From Neoconidiobolus thromboides FSU 785 (lineage: Eukaryota > Entomophthoromycota > Entomophthoromycetes > Entomophthorales > Neoconidiobolaceae), in the NCBI GenBank assembly GCA_025603075.1, contig MU626515.1, positions 1 through 25,304 of the forward strand: 25,304 nucleotides of DNA. The letters are read 5' to 3'. How positions within the stretch are numbered: the stretch's first letter is position 1; every line of letters starts with the position of its first letter. Position numbers and translations under genes: made by a program. Shown in pieces: positions 1 through 8,544 of this stretch. The notes under the pieces were generated by a model, which searched no databases, was not told the DNA's origin, and worked only from the letters and a program-made list of their open reading frames with translations.

Positions 1-95
1 TCTGTGCTGATAATATAAATCAATATAATCAATTTGTAACCTACCTAAGCTATTTAAACAACATTCACGTACATATTCTTTAGTACCACAAGGTG
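1..95. repeat. Left terminal inverted repeat (95 bp)
   Basis: Bases 1-95 are the exact reverse complement of 25210-25304. The first mismatch is at 96 versus 25209 (CCA against TCA codon). The repeat lies within the coding sequence of the two AKR paralogues, and both copies stop at the same base of the His-motif arginine codon. Confidence 0.95.
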
Positions 96-402
96 GCATA
101 AGTTTAGTTATTGGGTCTAATTTAAAACCGAATTTACTACACAAAAATACCTCATCTCTTCTCTCTTTTAATACTTTAGAAATCAATTTTTCATTTTCAC
201 CAAACCCATAAATATCAGAAGTATCAAAAAAATTACAACCAAGATCAATTGCTTGATTTAATACTTTCAGTTTCTCTTCTTCTGCAACCTTGGAGTTTTT
301 TCCAAAAGTCAGTCCAAAGCATCCTAATCCTATGTTGCTAACTAACGGGCCGTGACTTCCTAACTTCCTTTTAGTTTTTAACAAATTCATTAAATTTGTC
401 AT
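1..402 (-). CDS. Aldo-keto reductase, 5' part (copy A), truncated by window edge
   Basis: 134 codons read from ATG 402-400 to the window edge; an in-frame TAA lies just upstream at 414-412. The product resembles YakC/AKR13-type NAD(P)H-dependent aldo-keto reductases, soluble (alpha/beta)8-barrel enzymes that reduce aldehydes or ketones. Visible are the N-terminal beta strand SNIGLGCFG, the NFFDTSDIYG motif with the expected catalytic Asp60 and Tyr65, the lysine motif CSKFG (Lys90), and LGRLQIDYIDLYYQHR with the active-site His133 next to the cut. The catalytic tetrad D-Y-K-H is therefore complete, but the cofactor-binding C-terminal half lies outside the window. Copy B at the right edge is a close paralogue pointing the opposite way. 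No frameshift or intron is seen. The substrate cannot be inferred. Confidence 0.88.
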   Translation of the reverse strand, partial: MTNLMNLLKTKRKLGSHGPLVSNIGLGCFGLTFGKNSKVAEEEKLKVLNQAIDLGCNFFDTSDIYGFGENEKLISKVLKERRDEVFLCSKFGFKLDPITKLMPPCGTKEYVRECCLNSLGRLQIDYIDLYYQHR

Positions 403-465
403 CTTTTTTGGTTAATAGTTATTTAATTTAATATAAATTAGTCTTGATCCAATGATTTCAATGCC

Positions 466-473
466 TTTATATA
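466..473 (-). promoter_or_regulatory. TATA box of AKR copy A
   Basis: Reads TATATAAA on the minus strand, 63 bp before the AKR ATG. The context TATATAAAGG is shared with the promoter of AKR copy B, so part of the core promoter looks conserved between the paralogues. Assigned on motif and position only. Confidence 0.5.
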
Positions 474-538
474 CCTGTGTTCTTTGTAGTTCCATCAAAA
501 GATATCTATTAATCGAGCGCCACTTTTTTGGGCTCTAA

Positions 539-546
539 TGACGTCA
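539..546. promoter_or_regulatory. Palindromic TGACGTCA (CRE/ATF-type bZIP site)
   Basis: A perfect 8-bp cAMP-response-element palindrome about 137 bp upstream of the AKR copy A start and 66 bp upstream of its TATA box. In fungi, Atf1/CREB-type bZIP factors bind this sequence and drive stress genes, and aldo-keto reductases are frequent stress targets. Binding here is inference; the site is unusually GC-containing for this region. Confidence 0.45.
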
Positions 547-1741
547 TTTAAATAATAGTACAAAATTCGGGTCATTGCTTTTATAAGTCTATGATTCTAG
601 ATTTAAGGATAGGCAATTTAAGACTTAAAAACCAGTAAATATTAAACAATCACTTGATTAATTTAAAGAACGAAAAGGTCAAGAATCGAGGAATTTAGAT
701 GATTGCGAATATAAAAAGTTCCCATTTATACTTTAAGAAAAATTCAAGCATTAACTTCTTTATACGGTTGTTGCATGCATGAAATGCGAGTATGTAAAGG
801 GGTTCAATTCTACTAACTTTAAATGGATGTAGCTGTTAAGGTGGATAATACCTACAACATCATATAGTAAATGCAGCGTCAAAAGACTGTTTGTATGGCA
901 CAAAATTTTATTTTAGCATGGAAAGTCATTAAAGATTTAAAGTTGATATGAGCATGTATAATTTTATATACTTTTTTTATAAGAATCGAAAAACATATTG
1001 ATTATAATTGAAATTCAATTAAACTATTTCATTATGGATGGACCATGCCTATCAATGCTAAACTCATAACAAAAGTTTGATAAGTAAGGTTCTTTAGATA
1101 AAATTGATACATAAATTTAGCTCCAAAATTGTCATGTTTTTGCTTCTCCACTTTGTGACTTTTAAAAAAACTTCTCCCCTTCCACACTATCTTAATCCTT
1201 TATTTATCTTTTATACTAGTATTCCTTCCTATCAAATAGTTCATTTCTATTAAAAACGATTTTTTCTAAAACTACAGGCTAGATACAAGATTAAGATTCT
1301 TAACTATTTTTGAAACGGTCATAACTACATTAAGGAATAAAAATAAAACATAAAACATAAAACAGTGCAAATACTAAAGCTTAGCTTTAAAACACTCCTG
1401 TATTTATTGTCAAAAATATAATAAACTATAGAAATGATTAACAATCTGATAACAATATATAGCAGGATTTTTCAAAAGCCTGTTTTTAAATTCTGATTTA
1501 CAGTCAAAAGCAACCTCAAATGGTTTATAATTTAACATTTTTAAATAACCTACTAAATGAGCATTTGATACAATATATAAATTTTATAAAATTTTGTCCT
1601 ATTGGTATTATATTAATAAGTACTCTAAGTACATATACATGTAAATTTATTCTCAATTTTTGAGAAGTAAAAAAAAGATTATAAAAAATTTGAAGATGTC
1701 CAAACTGATTTCATTTTTTTGGCTAATTTTTAAATACAAGA
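547..1741. other. Intergenic DNA, no gene seen
   Basis: AT-rich sequence between the AKR copy A promoter and the first G4T repeat. No ORF of note, no tRNA-like cloverleaf and no simple-repeat array were recognised. A short alternating TGCATGCATG lies near 774-783. Confidence 0.6.
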
Positions 1742-1743
1742 TA

Positions 1744-1842
1744 TGGGGGTGTATTTTTTTGTTTAAGAATTTTACTACAATCTTTCCGCTCAAATAGCGC
1801 TTAAAAAATGGAAAAATAATGAAACAAAAAAAAATAGCCCCA
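1744..1842 (+). mobile_element. G4T repeat copy 1 (99 bp, MITE-like)
   Basis: Begins TGGGGGTGTATTTTTTTG and ends AAAATAGCCCCA, giving imperfect terminal inverted repeats, with a TA dinucleotide on each side (1742-1743 and 1843-1844). The internal conserved core includes AAGAATTTTACTA, GCTCAAATAGCGCTTAAA and ATGGAAAAA. No coding capacity. The short size, terminal inverted repeats and TA flanks suggest a non-autonomous DNA transposon (MITE), but a function as a regulatory element is not excluded. Confidence 0.7.
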
Positions 1843-1845
1843 TAT

Positions 1846-2239
1846 TTTGAAAATTTTGTTAAAATTCTAAAAATAAATTATTTGTCAAAAGGCAAGAATA
1901 CCCAACACAGCTTTAAATTGAGTGTAATTTGTATCGTAAGTTAGTAGAATTTTTACTAAATTTAGTAAAATTCCCGGGTTAGCAGGGCTTTTATTAATAT
2001 AACCTGTATATTGATATTAGCCAAAGTTATAGTATGTAAATAAGTATACATTCTTATAAAACCTTACTAAAAAATATTTACTATTAACTGCTCTATAATT
2101 AACACTGCAGATTTACTATCAAATAAACAAATAACTCTGATATTATAACTATATTATTGATATATTACCAAGCTAACAAATAACCACATAAGAGGAGGTG
2201 GTTAGGTTTAAAACTATAATTATATGAAATATCGCATTA
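1846..2239. other. Intergenic DNA with a palindrome, no gene
   Basis: AT-rich, non-coding. It contains the perfect 20-bp palindrome at 1951-1970 followed by a GC-richer stretch, CCCGGGTTAGCAGGGC, at about 1973-1988. The remainder leads into the left arm of the long inverted repeat and shows nothing recognisable. Confidence 0.6.
1951..1970. repeat. Perfect 20-bp palindrome
   Basis: TTTTACTAAATTTAGTAAAA is self-complementary; the symmetry extends outward to GAATT/AATTC with one extra T on the left. It shares the word AATTTTACTAA with the core of the G4T repeat and may be a remnant of a related palindromic element. The adjacent CCCGGGTTAGCAGGGC is the most GC-rich piece nearby. Confidence 0.6.
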
Positions 2240-2538
2240 TCAGCTCCATGATCGATTATAGCATAATAGATCGCTTAAGTTGTATCATCAAGTTTGAAGG
2301 CAATCAATCCCATGCTTTTATTTTGATTTGCTATGAGAATCTATAACTTCATTCCAAAGAATATTATCTTCTCGTTTTGGTATTTGTACTTGTCGGAGTA
2401 TAAAAGAGACTTTAGAACATAATAACTCGAAGCTTTTTAACTGAATTATTCCCTGCCATCTCCAACATTTAACAAAGCCACTAAGCTTCCTTAGTAGCAT
2501 TTTATGTAGATTTTACAGTAATATTATCTGTTCTATTT
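2240..2538 (+). repeat. Long inverted repeat, left arm (299 bp, identical to right arm)
   Basis: By direct reading, this stretch is the exact reverse complement of 3627-3925, bounded by single mismatches at 2239 and 2539. Weaker similarity continues outward to about 2213 with a small indel. The arm has two overlapping convergent open frames: a 60-codon frame on the minus strand (2500-2318) and, on the plus strand, a frame from about 2224 to 2343. Neither product is recognised. Perfect identity over 299 bp of otherwise fast-changing intergenic DNA implies recent duplication or homogenisation. Confidence 0.92.
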
Positions 2539-2585
2539 CTCTTAGTCTGTAGTGAGAAATCTGGCACTTAATAGTTGAAGTCAAC

Positions 2586-2630
2586 CAAGCAAAAACTGCT
2601 TTTGACTCTAACCACTGAGTATCAGATTTC
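2586..2630 (+). repeat. Inner inverted repeat block, left (45 bp)
   Basis: Exact reverse complement of 3485-3529. It is separated from the outer arm by 47 bp here but by 97 bp on the right, so one side has gained or lost sequence. It marks a second paired segment of the same inverted-repeat structure. Confidence 0.88.
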
Positions 2631-2951
2631 GCACTATGTTTCTTTCATACTTTTTAAAAATTACATTTGTTTTCTTATTATTGGCAGTTAAATTATTAAT
2701 TTTGTTGTGTTTATAAATAAAAACCTTAAATTTTGAAATTAATTAATTAATATTTTCTGTTTTAATTAATGCTTTAAAACTATTTTTCTATTATAAAAAA
2801 ATTTAAGGTTTAAAATAGTTTTTATATCTCTTTATGTATTAACTTTTATAAACTTTTTAAATAAAAGCTTTTTGAGTATTAAGTTAACTAAACAGTTTTT
2901 TACATGTGCTGAACTATGATTTAATATTTTAAATAATCAAAATAAATTTTA

Positions 2952-3008
2952 GAAATTTAAGAACTTTTCTACTCAAATAATGCTTAAAAAAAGTGAAATT
3001 AAAAAAAT
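2952..3008 (+). mobile_element. G4T repeat, eroded copy (core only)
   Basis: Matches the family core (TTTAAGAA, ACTCAAATAATGCTTAAAA, then an A-rich end) but lacks the G-rich terminal inverted repeats and the GGAAAAA word. Interpreted as a decayed copy; assignment by eye only. Confidence 0.4.
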
Positions 3009-3207
3009 ATTTTTGTATACCAAAATCATAATTAGTAATAATAGTATTTATTAATTTTTGTTTTTTGTTTCTTTTGAAGCATTAGTTTTATATATTGCTC
3101 AATTAAGCTTATTGTTATTAATAATAAGCTATAAAAAAATTGTTTTATTATAAAATTCCATAAACTTTAGACTATTATAAATAATTGTTAAAATTAGTAT
3201 AAATAAA

Positions 3208-3307
3208 TGGGGACGCATTTTTATGTTTAAGAATTTTGCCAACAACCTTTTCACTCAAGTAGCGCTTAAAAGATGTAAAAAGTAATGAAGCCAAAAAAAC
3301 GCCTCTG
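3208..3307 (+). mobile_element. G4T repeat copy 2 (100 bp)
   Basis: Starts TGGGGACGCATTTTTATG and ends CCAAAAAAACGCCTCTG, with AA on both sides (3206-3207 and 3308-3309). It retains the core words TTTAAGAATTTT, ACTCAAGTAGCGCTTAAA and GTAATGAAGCC. It lies inside the loop of the long inverted repeat. Confidence 0.65.
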
Positions 3308-3484
3308 AACTATGATATTTATATTAAATGTCTTTTTATTATATTAAAGTTTAGTTGTAAAATTGTATTTTGTTTTTATTTTAATAAAGTTGTTTTAAAC
3401 ATTTAATAATAGTATGAAATATATAATTAAAATAAAACAATTAAAATAAGTCTCTTGAGTTAAACTCCTTTTATTTAGTTTTAT

Positions 3485-3529
3485 GAAATCTGATACTCAG
3501 TGGTTAGAGTCAAAAGCAGTTTTTGCTTG
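3485..3529 (-). repeat. Inner inverted repeat block, right (45 bp)
   Basis: Exact reverse complement of 2586-2630. Followed by 97 bp not shared in full with the left side, then by the right outer arm. Confidence 0.88.
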
Positions 3530-3626
3530 TTTGGGTAGCTGTAAGTCTGAAAGTCTTAGTTTATGTGACCAAGATAGACTTGAGTTATAAAGAATAGCAC
3601 GTAATATGCTACGGACTATGTAAGAC

Positions 3627-3925
3627 AAATAGAACAGATAATATTACTGTAAAATCTACATAAAATGCTACTAAGGAAGCTTAGTGGCTTTGTTAAATGT
3701 TGGAGATGGCAGGGAATAATTCAGTTAAAAAGCTTCGAGTTATTATGTTCTAAAGTCTCTTTTATACTCCGACAAGTACAAATACCAAAACGAGAAGATA
3801 ATATTCTTTGGAATGAAGTTATAGATTCTCATAGCAAATCAAAATAAAAGCATGGGATTGATTGCCTTCAAACTTGATGATACAACTTAAGCGATCTATT
3901 ATGCTATAATCGATCATGGAGCTGA
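3627..3925 (-). repeat. Long inverted repeat, right arm (299 bp)
   Basis: Exact reverse complement of the left arm at 2240-2538. It carries the same unrecognised 60-codon frame, here on the plus strand (3665-3847), and on the minus strand the same tail of an open frame seen in the left arm (stop near 3819), with a V for I change outside the identical block. Outside the arm the similarity fades by about 3953. Confidence 0.92.
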
Positions 3926-3954
3926 CAATGCGATATTTCGCAGTTTTAAGCTTT

Positions 3955-4387
3955 TTGAGTTTAATTATGCAGCAAGGACTTATAATTTTAAAAACAATTT
4001 GGATTAGTTTAAATTCTAGAACCAATTTAGACATCCCCATTTATCGGTCCATCTCATCTACCAGATTTGGGCTTTATCTATTTTTTCTAGTATCAATACT
4101 GCTTCCTTAATCATATACTTTTATGTTGATATTTTTTTGTTAACTCTTGCACTTCATTGCTTTAAACTATTTACAGGTCTCACATCAACCTGGGATTTAG
4201 ACTTAATTCATATTGTTATTAGTTATCTTGCTTTTCATTGAGAGAGATAAGCGAATCAATAAAAATTCTTTTGTGCCCTTATCTGGTTTTAGAATAGAAG
4301 AATTGCATATAATATCTTTAACAAATGGCCTATCTCGCCTCCTGTCAAATTTCAGTCTGATTTAGTTTAACTAATAAATCGCTTGAG
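3955..4387. other. Intergenic DNA, no gene supported
   Basis: Sequence between the long inverted repeat and the G4T copy downstream of the GH47 gene. A short plus-strand frame (3916-4110) begins in the repeat arm and reads out into this DNA. It resembles no family I know and I do not call it a gene. Confidence 0.5.
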
Positions 4388-4487
4388 GGTAAGGTGTTTT
4401 TTTGATTTCATCACTTTTTCCATTTCTCAAGCGCTGTTTGAGTAAAATAATTATTAGTAAAATTCTCAACCAAAAAATACACCTCCA
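4388..4487 (-). mobile_element. G4T repeat copy 3, downstream of GH47 gene
   Basis: On the minus strand it begins TGGAGGTGTATTTTTTGG and runs through ACTCAAACAGCGCTTGAG and ATGGAAAAA to an AACACC end. It therefore has the same orientation as the GH47 gene and begins 242 bp past that gene's stop codon. The terminal inverted repeat is recognisable; flanking dinucleotides do not match clearly. In this copy the centre forms a better hairpin (CTCAA / TTGAG) than in most others. Confidence 0.65.
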
Positions 4488-4728
4488 TTTACTAGTTCCA
4501 TTTAAGAATTAAAAACAATTAGCAACAAAGTTTAATCTTTAAAACAGCTAATAAACATATAAAATACTTAATTTCTTTATTATGTTTTTTTTCTTGAATA
4601 TCAATATTAGCTTATAAAAGTTATCTTTAAGTAAAAAATAGCTATTAATTATTAAATAGTAATGAAAAAACGAAAATTAGGAAATATTAAAAATTAATTT
4701 TCATTAAAAAATCAAACCAATACTTCGT

Positions 4729-6153
4729 TTAAGCATTTGAAATTTTAAATGGATGAGCTTCAGTATTAAAAACCCATTTTGAGAAATCAAAAGTATTTTT
4801 GGGAGCATGGATAAGATACATATATTTCATAGCTTCAGCATAAAAGAAGGAGCCCATAACATCATGTTGTTGTTGTTGTTTGTCTTTTGAATTGACATCC
4901 ATATATTCAGCAAAGCCATAATTGGTTTTAGAATAGGTCTGAAAGGCTTTAAATAAAGCATATGATCTATCTTGATATTTTTTATCCTCAGTGTTACGAT
5001 ATCCATAAAACAAAGATTCTACCAATTCAGGTCGTAAATAATTTTGACGGGATGCTACTTGAATCTCACTTGTATTAGAAAAGCGGGTATTTTCCGGTGC
5101 TAATCCGGTGACTGTTAATTGTGGAATAGCGCTATAAGTTTCCAATAAATCTAAAGCAATAGGTTTCAATCCTTTTGATGGAAGATGTTCATTACCCAAA
5201 AGCAACATAGCTGGAATGAAAAATTCTAAATGATGCATCTCATTGATTAACCTTCCAGAGCTATCTGTATGTCCTAAACATAAACGATTTTTATAACATT
5301 TAGTCAACAATTTTTGCTTCATTACAGTCATACTATCGTCAAACATAGTCAGGTATTTATTTCTAGTAGTATCTTTAGGTCCAAGCATGATATACAATTT
5401 AATAAGATATTCAAAGAAAGAATCGGCACCAGCTCCCAAACTAAATGAAGTAGAAGCATATTTTCCTGTTTGAATATTAACCTCATTATAGTATAATCCT
5501 TTACCAGCCTTATTTTTATCTAGCGTATCAAAAACTTTTAAAGCAGCTTGACGATATTTATTATCGCCAGTTAATAGACTAAGCCTAGTAAACTCTAATT
5601 GACAGGTACCAACATTAGCTAAAGAGCCATAAGGGTCTTTAACTGGTTTACCAGTTTCAAAATCAAAAGTGACATAAGGGTAACCTGAAGGAGAATTAAA
5701 AGCGGGTAACATAGAATCCGCTAGCTCTTTAGCTTTATCTAAAAATACTTTCTCGCCTGATAAATCATGAGCTGATATCAAACCAGCAAGATAGCGAATG
5801 GTTATTTCAAAAAAGGAGTTTCGTTGTGGAGAATATTTATAATTGGTACGACTTACAAATTCTTTAGCTTCATTAAATTCGGTTTTGAGATCCATGATCC
5901 ATAATGTAGATAAAGAATCTACTAACGTTACTCCCCATCCATTCCAGGTGTTGTTAACTGCTTCTCCTGAGATTGGTCGAATCTCATCCGCTCCGAATGC
6001 TTTTTCTTTGTATTTGGCCCATGAATTTTGAAATTCGGTTCGGATCTCACTAGCTCGGATAGCAGATTCATCAGCAAAGTTATTCTCTTTTGGTAAAGCT
6101 AAAGAGGATTGAGTGAGCAATGAAAAGATGGTAAAAGCAAGTTGGAATTTCAT
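4729..6153 (-). CDS. GH47 alpha-mannosidase-like secretory protein
   Basis: Single-exon gene for 474 aa, within the usual size of glycoside hydrolase family 47 (class I alpha-1,2-mannosidases that trim N-glycans in the ER/Golgi or are secreted; calcium-dependent, inverting). A signal peptide is seen (about 1-20, MKFQLAFTIFSLLTQSSLAL). Motifs in order: FGADEIRP (53-60), VDSLSTLWIM (78-87), FFEITIRYLAGL (114-125) with the expected acid Glu116, GADSFFEYL (242-250) with Asp244, MHHL (306-309), LRPELVES (373-380) with the expected base Glu376, SFFYAE (435-440) and the calcium-loop FNTEAHP (462-468). Odd points: DSLDTL is DSLSTL; the Glu usually found in LAEV is Asn180; and both cysteines of the usual conserved disulfide appear replaced (Phe311 and Tyr340). 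No ER-retention signal at the C-terminus. Family membership is certain; full catalytic activity and exact specificity are not. Confidence 0.92.
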   Translation of the reverse strand: MKFQLAFTIFSLLTQSSLALPKENNFADESAIRASEIRTEFQNSWAKYKEKAFGADEIRPISGEAVNNTWNGWGVTLVDSLSTLWIMDLKTEFNEAKEFVSRTNYKYSPQRNSFFEITIRYLAGLISAHDLSGEKVFLDKAKELADSMLPAFNSPSGYPYVTFDFETGKPVKDPYGSLANVGTCQLEFTRLSLLTGDNKYRQAALKVFDTLDKNKAGKGLYYNEVNIQTGKYASTSFSLGAGADSFFEYLIKLYIMLGPKDTTRNKYLTMFDDSMTVMKQKLLTKCYKNRLCLGHTDSSGRLINEMHHLEFFIPAMLLLGNEHLPSKGLKPIALDLLETYSAIPQLTVTGLAPENTRFSNTSEIQVASRQNYLRPELVESLFYGYRNTEDKKYQDRSYALFKAFQTYSKTNYGFAEYMDVNSKDKQQQQHDVMGSFFYAEAMKYMYLIHAPKNTFDFSKWVFNTEAHPFKISNA

Positions 6154-7231
6154 TTTTAAAAAAGAAGTAATAAAAGTTGGAATGGATTGTTGCTGCTTCT
6201 TAAATGGTTTGAATTTGAGTAAGAGGTAGAATTAAATCATCAATATCACCTCACATATTTAGTTAAATAACTATGTTCATAATTGATAGAATCATACTAC
6301 TCACATGTTAAAAATAGAATTTATTAAATAGGTTCTTGATTGATTCGATTAAATTCATTAGATATTTTACTTAAATTGTCAATAATCTTAGTATGATTTA
6401 TAATGCTTCAGATACAAGGCCTCTCTGATTTTTATTCTATTCATTAGAATGAAAGAATTTAAAATTTATGCCAAGGTAAATGTTTATTATTTATTATATT
6501 CTTTTATCTCTTCTCTACTATTTATTAGCTATATATATTTATTATAAATGTTGATATAGCCTAATTATCTGTTTCTGTTCATTTTGTTTTTTGAGCGTGT
6601 TTTATTACTAATGTGATTCAAAAAGGGTTAATAAATGAATGTTATAAATTAAGCAGAGAGAAAAACAATTGATTAAAAATAGTAAAAAGGAAAACATCAA
6701 AATTAATTAAACTTAATCTATTAATAACATTAACAGGGTGAAATTTTATTCTTTTAATCATTTTATGCTATTGTCATGGAAAACATATAACTATTATATA
6801 AAGATATATGAAAACGATAACTTACTTCTATTAAAGAAGCATACAATAATGATTTGACTACAAATAATGTTTTATTAGAGTTGATGACAAGAATATCTCA
6901 TACTAACATTCTGTATTATGGTATTAAAGCAGATAATATCACAATAAAACAGTTCAGAGACTTTATAAACAAGTTCGATTATTCAGTGCTTTATCATGTT
7001 AATTTTACTATAGCCATTTTCACAATTAGTATATTTCCCAAATTAGAAGCATCAATAGTAACGAAAACATATCAATACAGAGATAGCAGCATTAACATGA
7101 CTGTACACAAAACCTGTTCGAGGGTGTGATGACGACAAAAATAAACTTCTTATACATATCGATAGCATATATTTTAGTAATACGAGTTTAATAAAGCATT
7201 ATATAGAAGAAGACATTCCTATAATATATGA
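6154..7231. other. Divergent intergenic region upstream of GH47 gene
   Basis: Holds the GH47 promoter on the minus strand; no clear TATA box was found close to its ATG. A plus-strand frame is open from 6821 to 7129 (103 codons, no ATG near its beginning, preceded by stop TAA at 6818-6820). Its translation matches no family I recognise, and an open frame this long is not far beyond chance, so it is noted but not called as a gene. Confidence 0.5.
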
Positions 7232-7233
7232 TA

Positions 7234-7331
7234 TGGGGATGTTTTTTTTGGTTTCATTACTTTTTCCATTTTTTAGGCCCTATTTGAGCGAAAGAGTTAG
7301 TAAAATTCCTAAACACAAAAATGTATCCCTA
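7234..7331 (-). mobile_element. G4T repeat copy 4 (98 bp)
   Basis: On the plus strand it starts TGGGGATGTTTTTTTTGG and ends ATGTATCCCTA, with TA on both sides (7232-7233 and 7332-7333). The core on the minus strand reads GCTCAAATAGGGCCTAAA then ATGGAAAAAGTAATGAAACC. The terminal inverted repeats are the clearest in the window. It lies over 1 kb from both flanking gene starts. Confidence 0.72.
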
Positions 7332-7333
7332 TA

Positions 7334-8466
7334 TGAAAAACTTTACATTTCACAACACTATTGTCTGGAAACTGTAAAATAAAGCTGTGGTCACTTTCTC
7401 TTTCTCATAAAGAGGTTTGATTTACTGAATAACAGTTACAAACATACTTTATGCTAGTATTATTTATCTCCAAATAAACAATATTTATGAATTGTAATAT
7501 AACACTATCAAGAGGACTGCTTGATAGCTTAACTTCATTTATTTATTCATTAATATTAATCCAAAAACGTATTTGATAATTTTCTTATCAGTAGCTGAAT
7601 ATTAAGATAACACTAAGTTAGCAAATTAATAAAATCAATCTCAATTAACCAAAATGATAAAATAAATATATAGGTAAAAAAATAAAGCTAACATTGAATA
7701 GACACTTTATAAAAGCTTCTATTATATTTCTATATTTTTATTTAAGGGATGTCAATACGCTATCCCCGATAAACTAATTACCATGATAATAGCCAATCAC
7801 TTAAAAGCATACGAAGGTGTACTTTTATTGGCGCAATGATCCGCTGTTACTTTAGTGCCAGCATATTATCAGTGATGATATAAGCAAGTTTCTTTTAAAT
7901 GACAGTTGTTTTTATTAAATGATTATTTCAAAAATCAAAACCGATTAAGCAGAAGATAGTATCAACATCAAGGTGTTATCAAAAATGAAAAATGTATGCT
8001 ATTTTCTAACATTTTTCTCAAAACGGTAAAAAATAATATCATAACTACTTTCCTCATTTATTTGTTTATGTATTAGTCCTCTATTAATCTAATGCCTCCC
8101 TATTTTTATATCATTTTATTCAGTTTACTTAATTCTTGAATATTATATATACCTAAAAATAATCCCTATTTTGAAATATGTAAACATTAAACCCACAAGC
8201 CCGAATTCATACTTTTTTTTCGAAGTGCTCCCAATTTCTCTATTTTCATTCTCAAAAATTTCAAAAATTCAAATTTCGAGTTTTACTATTTTTAAATCTA
8301 AGCACAAGTTGAATGTGCAAAAAGTTAGACCAAACCCAAATATTGCAAATTGTCAACCAATAGCCCTCTGATTTTGTAAAACGTTTTTTAACAAAGTTTT
8401 TTTAAAGTCTCAAAAAATCAAAAAACTCAAAAAAATAAAACTCAAATTTTATCTTAACTTATAAAT
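7334..8466. other. Intergenic DNA upstream of TRA1
   Basis: AT-rich, with several poly-T and poly-A tracts (for example near 8213-8222 and 8380-8440). A 66-codon frame at 8171-8371 is low-complexity (S/K/F/I-rich) and not supported as a gene. No RNA gene recognised. Confidence 0.55.
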
Positions 8467-8476
8467 TATAAAAAAG
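8467..8476 (+). promoter_or_regulatory. Possible TATA box of TRA1
   Basis: TATAAAAAAG lies 78 bp before the TRA1 start codon. In such AT-rich DNA this match alone is weak; it is listed because the spacing is plausible. Confidence 0.3.
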
Positions 8477-8544
8477 CATATAGTATTTAAGCTACCATCA
8501 TTCTATATTGTGATTATCAGTATTTTATAATAAAAAAATAAATC

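Larger units (their letters stand above)
2631..3484. other. Loop of the long inverted repeat, non-coding
   Basis: About 850 bp of very AT-rich DNA between the paired blocks. No ORF and no transposase-like motif is seen. It contains one eroded and one good G4T repeat copy (see 2952 and 3208), so those may have inserted into the loop. Confidence 0.7.

Noticed and set aside
3819-4110. Two overlapping frames at the right edge of the inverted repeat
   Set aside because: They start or end inside repeat DNA, overlap each other on opposite strands, and show no recognisable domain.
7873-7880. TGATGA word as a C/D box snoRNA
   Set aside because: No matching D box and terminal stem at suitable spacing was found.
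8171-8371. 66-codon frame upstream of TRA1
   Set aside because: Low-complexity translation with no family resemblance; it ends about 170 bp before the TRA1 start and cannot be joined to exon 1 in a sensible way.
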